DNA of 22,237 bases. Source: Mansonella perstans. Taxonomy: Eukaryota; Nematoda; Chromadorea; Rhabditida; Onchocercidae. This document shows positions 1 to 7,900 of this stretch, piece after piece; within the stretch, counting starts at the first letter, position 1; each line of letters starts with the position of its first letter. The notes under the pieces were generated by a model. It was not told where the DNA came from, ran no database searches, and was given only the letters and a program-made list of their open reading frames with translations. The stretch lies in contig JBAMDO010000421.1 in NCBI GenBank assembly GCA_037074765.1, positions 1 through 22,237 on the forward strand, in the 5' to 3' direction. The position numbers and the translations under genes are program-made.

Positions 1-1474
1 ATAATTCCATGACGATCATTCTTCTTCATGATATGAATGAATTTAAAAAGTTGAATTTGCAAATTACAAATGCAAAGAATATTTTGAAAAGTTATTCCCG
101 TAAATGTTGATGCATTTTACAAATTGCTTTCGAGAGAAATGATGAGTTGAAATCGAATTTGAATAGGTACTTTTTGCGTGGAATATTTCCGATAGTTACA
201 TATGAACTGAAAAGAAGATGAAATTGGTCAAGATAAATTGATTAAAAGCAATGGCGAAATAACGAACGGTAAATTAAGCAAAATAATATAATAATTGTTA
301 TCTTGTTGCGGAAAAACTGATGCTAACAATTACATCTGGCTATGGATAGTGCTGGAGAATCATGAAGAATTGATGCTGCAGTAAATGATTGCAAGATGTG
401 GCAATATACTGGAATTGCAAGAAATAAGGCAGTAATTATACTTAACTTGTAGGGGAATACGTTAATTTACATATAAAAATAGTTTTAGAAATAGTGAATT
501 TCAACTCTTCAAAATGAAGCTTAAATTTATTCAATATGTAATTTAAAATTTCAAAACTTTTAACTATTTATCTTTGACCACCTCTTTTTTTTTTTTTTTG
601 CTTACTTTTCCATAGATTTAAAAGGATGCTGGCATCTTCTGTTTATTATTCTCATATCATACAATCTAAATAAGCAAAAAAAAAAAAAAAAAAAAAAAGA
701 ACTTTTGTTATGGCATTTTCATTCAAGTAAATTATCCTATATGTTTTAAGGTTTATCGGTGCCAGGTACTGGTAATTTCGCTCACTGGCAGAAATAACCA
801 TTTTGAATACGAATATTTCGAATTTCGAATCGTCATCATCACATAAAAAAATACCTGTCTCATTTATTGATATTCAAGTGAAGTAGATGAAGGAAAAAAA
901 AAAAAAAAAATTTTGACCTCTTTTTCAATCATATCACTTCTCATGCATATATATATATTTATTTCTCTTTCTCTCTTTTTTCTATTTCTTTTTTTTTTTT
1001 TTTTTTGGTTTAAAATTTGTAAACATTTGATGCTATACCTGTATACATATACTTCTTATTCTATGCATTGTCTAAAATTTTAATAGTCTTTAAAAATTGA
1101 GTACAAGTGGGAGTAATAGTAGTAGTAGTAGTTGATAATAATAGTGATAATAAAATGATTGATTTGATTGTCAATTTCTTCTTTTTTTCTCTGTGCTTTT
1201 TTACTTTTAATGAAAAATATGTGATGACAGATCAAGGATTGATAATATAAGTGACCATCTAATGGTCAAAAATTAGATTGGCTATTGATTTGTGCGATGA
1301 ACAGATTAGATGGGTAGGAAAGAGATTAGAAGATTGTAATGGTTGATTGTAAGTAAATTGTGTATATGATGATGATTATTGATGAAAATTGTGGTTTAGA
1401 TGATGAAAAAAGGTAGGCAATGATGAAAGCGATCATTTTATGGATTGGGTTTGGGGTTCAAAAAAAAAAAAAAA
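1..1474. other. Gene-free AT-rich DNA
   Basis: No open frame or exon pair that I can support on either strand. It holds an A run at 676-698, T/A runs near 895-910 and 985-1007, and a short AGT/AAT repeat at 1116-1145. A small hairpin (TGCCAG 760-765 with CTGGCA 785-790) is present. Confidence 0.5.
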
Positions 1475-1503
1475 GCTCACCCACCATATTATATATAGTG
1501 AGC
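1475..1503. repeat. Short inverted repeat
   Basis: GCTCAC at 1475-1480 and GTGAGC at 1498-1503 form a six-base stem around a 17-base AT-rich loop, directly after an A run and just before the 40-bp tandem duplication. Confidence 0.4.
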
Positions 1504-1530
1504 AAGTTTAATGGCAGGTAGGACATTAAA

Positions 1531-1610
1531 GCATGGATCATTTTCCCTTTTTATAGCTCAAATGGCCCGTGCATGGATCATTTTCCCTTTTTATAGCTCA
1601 ATTGGCCCGT
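1531..1610. repeat. 40-bp tandem duplication
   Basis: Two head-to-tail copies, 1531-1570 and 1571-1610, each starting GCATGGATCATTTTCCC and ending GGCCCGT. They differ at one base (CAAATGG against CAATTGG). Near-identity points to a recent duplication. No coding frame or known element is recognisable in the unit. Confidence 0.9.
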
Positions 1611-1781
1611 TCTTTTTCCTTTTTTTTTTTTTTTTTGTTCTGCTTTTCTAAAATATCGATAAAAGTGTTTAGATGTAAAAATATTTTGTTGAGTATGTCA
1701 TTTGTATGTTAGTGTCTGTCATTATATATTTATATAATGTGAATGTTTTATATGTGTATATATGGTATTTGTGTATATTGT

Positions 1782-1817
1782 TGTATATGTGTGTACATGC
1801 GTATATGTGTATGTATA

Positions 1818-1849
<32 letters not shown>

Positions 1850-1876
1850 CATGTATGTATGTGTGTGTATATATAT
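1782..1876. repeat. GT/ATGT microsatellite
   Basis: Alternating purine-pyrimidine tract of GT, GTAT and ATGT units, with an uninterrupted GT core near 1819-1840 and a TA tail. Such tracts can adopt Z-DNA. Open frames across it are repeat artefacts. Confidence 0.9.
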
Positions 1877-1992
1877 TTATTTGACTGTAGTATTGCTGTA
1901 TTTGAAGGTCATCGTTGACCAGTAGTATTATCGTCCGGCTTCTCGTTTGCAAACCTTTGTACCATGGCATAGTCATTCATTGTACATTGTAT

Positions 1993-1994
1993 CA

Positions 1995-2051
<57 letters not shown>

Positions 2052-2072
2052 ACACACACACACACACATACA
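1993..2072. repeat. CA microsatellite
   Basis: About 80 bases of nearly pure CA with three T interruptions (CATACA). It is complementary in sense to the GT tract that ends about 115 bases upstream. Confidence 0.95.
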
Positions 2073-2089
2073 GGTAAAGATATAGTCAT

Positions 2090-2109
2090 TCTCTCTCTCT
2101 CTCTCTCTT
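2090..2109. repeat. CT microsatellite
   Basis: About ten TC units directly after the CA block, separated by a short unique spacer and followed by a T run at about 2131-2150. Confidence 0.9.
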
Positions 2110-2330
2110 TGCCTTCCATTTTCTTTCAAAATTTTTTTTTTTTTTTTTTTCCCACCTGTGCCAGCAAATTTGACCCTCTTCTCATCATCATCTTAACAAT
2201 TTTCTACCTGTTCATCCTGCTATGTACATTCTTTGCCATCCTTTTTACCAAACATTTCAATCTCGTCAGATTTTCTGTATTTTTGTATTTACATATTGAA
2301 AATATTGTTGTAATTTGTAGACTAACAGAC

Positions 2331-2440
2331 AAACACATACACACACACACATACACACACACATACACATACACACACACATACACATACACACACACAT
2401 ACACATACACACATACATATACATACACACACATACATAG
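2331..2440. repeat. CA/CATACA compound microsatellite
   Basis: Repeated CA and CATACA units over about 110 bases with a higher-order period (blocks of CACACACATACACATA). It generates long Thr-His-Tyr open frames on both strands that are not genes. Confidence 0.95.
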
Positions 2441-2499
2441 ACAGACGCAAACACAAACAGATAGTAAATTTATCTTCACTTGTGCAGTACACACACCTA

Positions 2500-2780
2500 A
2501 CTGGTTAGCATTTTATAAATTGTTTCAAATATTTTATAAATTTTTTTTTTGATTTCTTTTTTTTTTTTCTCATTGCTAATTTTTGTATATTATTTCAAAT
2601 ATTTGATTAATTTTTTATTCATTTAAAATTTTTTAATTCTTTTACATTATACATTTTCACATAAATTTCTTTTTCAAATGTTATTCAATTCCTTTTTTCT
2701 TTTTTTTTTTTTTTTTTTGTATTTGTATTTTCTCGTATTTGAGCTTTTCTTTTACCACATAATTTATCAATAGTTCTTTT

Positions 2781-2817
<37 letters not shown>

Positions 2818-3260
2818 TCCCTCCATTGTATATAAATATTACATGTTTTTTGTCAATGAATCATAATGATTTGAAATTTTTTACAAAAATTAACTTAAAA
2901 TTAATTTTTATTACAATCATTTTTATTGCATTTTCATATCTATTGTATGTATCTTTGATAAGATATTGATTAGTTTTTTTTTTGTATTTTTATCATTTAT
3001 TGAATTAATCAATAAATGCCATAAATGAATATAAAATTTTGTGATCATTAAGAAAGAAAATTCCTGAAAGAAAAAGAAAAAAAAAAAAAAATCATTTGAT
3101 CTTATTTGTTGATTTGTTATCCGTTAGTTAGTTCGCATGTTTATGCTATTTCTTTTCTATTTCAAATGGCCTTCGGAATTTCTCAAGGGTCATTTTGGTC
3201 GATCGGAAAATGTCCAGCAATTTTAGTTTCACATTGTTCCAGCACTTGAAGAGTTCTCCC
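2500..3260. other. Homopolymer-rich non-coding DNA
   Basis: No gene seen. It is dominated by T runs, the longest at 2782-2816 (35 bases), with another at 2700-2718 and an A run near 3078-3091. Confidence 0.6.
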
Positions 3261-3261
3261 T

Positions 3262-3341
3262 CGCTTTTCCTTTCTTTTCTACTCTTTCTTCTTCTTCTTC
3301 TTCATCATCTTCTTCTCCTTCTTCTCCTTCTTCTCCTCCTT
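3262..3341. repeat. Polypyrimidine CTT/TCC tract
   Basis: About 80 bases, nearly all pyrimidine, of CTT, CAT and TCC triplets. It is the sense complement of the polypurine tract at 4178-4259, about 840 bases away. The overlapping Leu/Ser-rich open frame is a repeat artefact. Confidence 0.85.
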
Positions 3342-4177
3342 TACATTCCTTTGTCTATGAGACCATTTCAATCATTTCTGCCTAAAAATTATCAATCTTA
3401 CATACTTTTTCAAAAATATTTCTAAGATAGATTATTTATCAAGGGAATTCAAATGTAAAATGTAATAGTCTGAGGTGTAATGAACAAAAAGAGAGAAGGA
3501 AAATGTTTCGGTGATTTATAATTGTATCTTTCGATATCCATTAAATAGCAAAATTGAAGACTTTTTCGTTAAATTTATGCTTTCATTCAGTAAAAATTTC
3601 AAAATCTCTCAAATTCTTCTTTCTAAATTTAAAAAAATAGTTTTAGCTAGCATAGCTTTTAAAGAGGAACTAAAATGATATTTATAAATTAATTGAAAAT
3701 ATACGTGTTATAATAGTTTAAGTAATTATGTGTAAATTATTGCAAACATTTTGCCTTTCTGTGAGTTTTTTCTTTTTTTTCTTTTTTGGATATTGCTTTA
3801 TTTGTAATTTAAATTTTGAAATTTAAATAGTATGTTAAAAAAAAAAAAAAATTTTTTTTTTTTTGTTTTTTCTTCTTCTTCAATAAGATAGAAAATTTTA
3901 AAAAGGAATCAAAAAAAAAAAGTTTCTTTACTAAAAAGAAAAAAAAAAAAAAATCATTTGTACTAATAATATAATTATAATCATTTGGTAATAATAAAAA
4001 TGAATTAAAAACTAATTTTTATTTTTATTTGTTCCTTTTTAAATTAATTATTTTTGCAAACTAGTTATGAATTTCGTTATCTTTTTGTTTTTCATTAACA
4101 CATATGTTTCAGTAACAAATTTTAAAAAGGACAAAACAAAATTAGGAAGAAAAAGAAGGTAGGCAAAGGTGCAGCAT
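3342..4177. other. AT-rich non-coding DNA
   Basis: No gene seen. It contains an A-then-T hairpin-prone run at about 3837-3864 and several A runs (about 3910-3951). Confidence 0.55.
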
Positions 4178-4259
4178 AAAAAGAAGAAGAAGAAGAAGAA
4201 GGAGAGGGAAGAGGAGGAAGGAGGAGGAGGAGGAGATGAAGAAGGAAAGAGGGGAAAGA
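4178..4259. repeat. Polypurine GAA/GGA tract
   Basis: GAA units followed by GGA units with a single T interruption. Long mirror-like purine tracts can form triplex DNA. It lies about 590 bases upstream of the Ig gene start. A minus-strand open frame across it is a repeat artefact. Confidence 0.85.
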
Positions 4260-4505
4260 TTACAGATTCATTGTGCATCGTTAATTTCGTTTAAATTAAT
4301 GATTCATTGGAATTTTACAGTGATAAACGAGTTGAATTGATCGCAATTGATTGATTCAGAAATCATTAACTTTTACTGATAGCAATCTGTACATTCCCAA
4401 AATCATTATCCAAATTAAAGATTTTATTTGTTTAAAAAATTATCAATAATTTCAAATGATTTAATGCCAATTTTAAAATTTTCAGGATTATCTTTTCCTA
4501 TTTAC

Positions 4506-4540
4506 CTTTCTTTCTCTTTCTCTCTCTCTCTCTCCCTTCT
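4506..4540. repeat. CT microsatellite
   Basis: TTTC and TC units ending in TCTCTCTC, followed by T runs. It lies in the upstream flank of the Ig gene. Confidence 0.85.
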
Positions 4541-4737
4541 ACTTTTCTTTTTTTTTTTAAATTTTTTTGTAATTTAATAGCGAGCGAATATTACCATACA
4601 AATGATCACTAAGATATATAATTCAATAGAGAAGTTCAATTAATGAAATTGAAATTAAATAAATTTTAGTATTTTCAACGATAAATTTTAAAATATCGAC
4701 TTAATAATGTTGATTTAATGATGCGCAAAAATTTTAT

Positions 4738-4851
4738 TGAAATTTACAGCTGTACGATAGCAAAATCAATTATAGCTGGCGTTCGTTCTCTTACTTTGCC
4801 GCTTTCCTTTTTTCTTTTCTTCCGCTAATAACGACATTAACAACAACAGCG
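4738..4851 (+). promoter_or_regulatory. Candidate trans-/cis-splice acceptor and 5' leader of the Ig gene
   Basis: AATTTACAG ends at 4749 and could accept a spliced leader or an upstream exon. The 102 bases up to the ATG at 4852 contain no ATG and no in-frame stop (34 open codons). An in-frame TGA lies just upstream, at 4738-4740. If translated, this stretch would give an alternative signal peptide. No upstream coding exon could be identified. Confidence 0.4.
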
Positions 4852-4899
4852 ATGATAATGATAATGATGATGATGATGATGAAGATGATGATGATGTTA
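4852..4899 (+). repeat. ATG/GAT trinucleotide microsatellite
   Basis: ATG repeat with ATA and AAG interruptions, lying in frame with the Ig gene leader so that each unit encodes methionine. Confidence 0.9.
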
Positions 4900-4963
4900 A
4901 TGTTGAACATTATCTTAAAACAACCTTACCTATCCACCATTTTTATCTTTCAACCAATCTCAG
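4852..4963 (+). CDS. Exon 1: Met-rich leader encoded by an ATG repeat
   Basis: Coding part of the first exon of the Ig-domain gene. It reads MIMIMMMMMMKMMMMLML followed by a mixed hydrophobic stretch and ends ...FQPIS plus one base, so the intron is phase 1. That is a common position between a leader and the first Ig domain. The donor is CAG|GTTTGT. No ATG lies between the acceptor-like site at 4749 and 4852, so 4852 is the first AUG of a transcript beginning there. The 102 bases before it are also open in the same frame and encode a hydrophobic run (YFAAFLFSF...), so the true start may lie in an unseen upstream exon. Confidence 0.6.
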
Positions 4964-7900
4964 GTTTGTCAACTTTCTCTCAATTATATTAAATGAAATT
5001 AGCTAACCATTTTGAAAATTTGATTTCTAAAAAAAAAAAAAAAAAAAAAAAAAGTGATAGTTGTTATTTAGAAAGAAGTTTGAATTTCGTCAGAATGTTT
5101 GCAAATGTTTACAAAAAACTAAAATTTAAGCTATGTGAAAAAATTATTTTTTCAATGTTTTAGGTCAAGTAGCTCAAGGTGGCGGAATTAAAGTGAAGAT
5201 CTCCGATATGCCATTCCCAGTATCAAATGCGCAGCAACTTAATCAAATTGTTTGGACAATGTTAGGCACTGCTACTAAGGTTATCCGCAAAAATTTTGCG
5301 CCTTTTTATAGCAATTAATAGCAACTTTTTAAAAACTTTAAATGCAGTGTATCAAATTTCTTTATGATTTGTTTCTCAGTTGGTAATTTTGAGAACCGAA
5401 ATTTTTAGAAGTATATTTTTGTCAAATTAATGAAGTATTTGATTATTCTTCAGGAAACGATTTATTGTGTATCCGAAGCACCTGTATCACAATTACGTTT
5501 CGTTTGTGTTGATTGTTATCAGAAAAATATCACAGATATGGTTGATGTTCTAAGTAGTGCTCAAGATCTTACACGCAGCGCTGGATTTCCTGTAAATTTC
5601 TTTTTTTTTTGTTTTTATATTTTCGTTGCTTACAGCTTCAGGTACTTTTTATCCAGTTGTACTTATTTTAAAATCGGTTAAATATACTGATTGGCATTAT
5701 CGACTAGTGCACATTGCAAAACCCGCAAAATCTTACAATTCAAAATATTAAATTAGTTAAGCGAAGATAGAGAAAATTAATCATGAAAGGAAGAAATAAT
5801 ATCAAATTTTATTTTATATTGACATTAAATTGAAATTATACATTGAATCATTGGATCAAATTTATTTGCATATTCCTCTTACTATAAGATTGACTATAAT
5901 CTGTGTGTTTTTTTCTTTCAACCTGAATTTTGACATTATTTAATATTTTGTAAGATTATTTGGAATGACTAATTTTCTTGCTCCTAATCGACATTATCCG
6001 TAATTTCTTCAGTGTTTATTCCATCGGTCAAAGATTTTTTGAAAGGACACCACAAGATTATTGTAATTATAAGGTTTAAACTTTTGAATAATTACTACTT
6101 TTATCTCATTTTAGGAAGATTTCTGGAAACTATCTACTGTATAAATCTAAAAGTTCGCTTTTAGCAATTAATGCAGAAAGATTTTAAGTTTAAAATATTA
6201 TCAAGAATAGTGAGGATGTAGTTAAAATAAACGTATCATCCACTCACTGTCTACTCTGATTTTCAATCTCGTTAACTTCTCTATTTTTTGCTTTATTTGT
6301 CGGCAGTAAGTAATTCGATCCTGCAAGTTACATCATTATAATTGCTGATTAAATTCCGCATGATTCCTGCTAACATTTGACCTTTTAGTTTTCGAAATGA
6401 AATGAAACATTATTAATAGCTGAAGCCTTACTTTTACAAATTCTTTGGACTGGAGATGAGGAATAGACTTTTTTATGCGAGTTTGCCGTTAAAGCATGAT
6501 TTTTCACTATTCCATTTTAACTTGTTTTTTCAGAAATCAAATAGCTTCATTCAATTCTGATTTCGAAATATCTTTCAGACTGTAGCATTACGTGGTATAG
6601 CAGTAAATACGAATTGGACAGGTGCGACAATAATGTGTCAAGCAGCACTCAGTGGCAATACCATTGATTCGGCTCCAGCTATAATTGATGTACGATACTT
6701 AAAACAACCACATGTAGTGGATACATCAGGTCAAGGACCAATATTAATTGCTAGTCAGGTAATATTTTTCATTCAGTCGGTTTTTTTTTCCCTTTTGTTT
6801 GCAAGAATATATTTTGTATCCAGAAAATCGTTGGCTTTTTTCATAATATTTATTCGAAAAATTTCTTGTAATCTCCAATATCCTAAACTTTTATTTGTAG
6901 GGTTATCGATTTTACGTAGAATGTATACGCACAAATGATGGATTGTGCCAACAAAGTGGTCGACGGAAAACGTTACGTTGTGCGGTGCAATCTCATCCAC
7001 CGGCTACAGTATTCAGGTGGCTTAAGAACGGCGTTGTTGTCAGGTTTATCTTTCGTTCATCATGTTTGAATTAGCAGTTATATTTGTTTGGATTTTTTTT
7101 TTTCCTTAGAAACAATCTAAGGTTTGTTGATTTTATGTGTAAAATGTATGCGCACAGTAATGGATTAACAAATTTTGGATCAGGTAACCAAATCTTATAA
7201 TAGATATTTCCCAACCTAAATTTTTAAAATTTAAATCAAAGCAAATCCTTCAAATTTAAATCAAAGTAAATTTAAGTGAGATTTGACAAGACTTTAGTTT
7301 GATGTTTTTTATTCCATTTTTTTGTTTTAAGTTATAGTTCGTTAATGCAAGATTTAATATAGCAAGTATTTTGTACATTGTAGTGGTAATGGTGCAGATA
7401 TTACAATTGGTACGGAAATGATTGGTCAATCAATTCAGTGTTCTGCTAATAATGGGCTATTTTCGGACGGTGAAATGCCTATTTCACAAGCTGTGCAGAT
7501 TGATCCATATAGTAAGCTTTATATTTTTTTAAATTCAAATCAGACCTCGACATTATCAAATTCAAAATGGAAATTGCAGAAGGAGGGGGAGATAAAGAAA
7601 CAGAGAGGGGGAGAAAGATCGAAAAGAGGAGAGAATTTTTCACTTTTATATTTCATAATGTTAAGATTTCAGATAATTGAATTTTCAAAAACAATTTTTC
7701 GATCAAAATTTGGAAATTAGGAATTTAATTTATGGGATTTCAGCTTTTTTCATTTTCGCTTTTGTTGTCGAAAACTGATGGCCTTTAAAAATTTGCAGCG
7801 TCAGCTCGATTGGTGCAGGATAATTTTCAAACAATGCAAAATGCAGCACCATTTCAAACTGGCAGTCGTATTGATATGAATCAACAGATTAACTTAGGTT

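Noticed and set aside
1706..2552. Open frames of 60-201 codons on both strands
   Set aside because: They run through GT/CA repeats and encode Thr-His-Tyr or Cys-Val repeats; no exon structure or domain.
3195..4278. Leu/Ser/Pro-rich open frames on both strands
   Set aside because: Produced by CTT/TCC and GAA/GGA repeats.
6013..6073. Exon-like segment with acceptor and donor in intron 3 of the Ig gene
   Set aside because: 61 bases, so it shifts the frame, and it has TGA in the frame required by the flanking exons.
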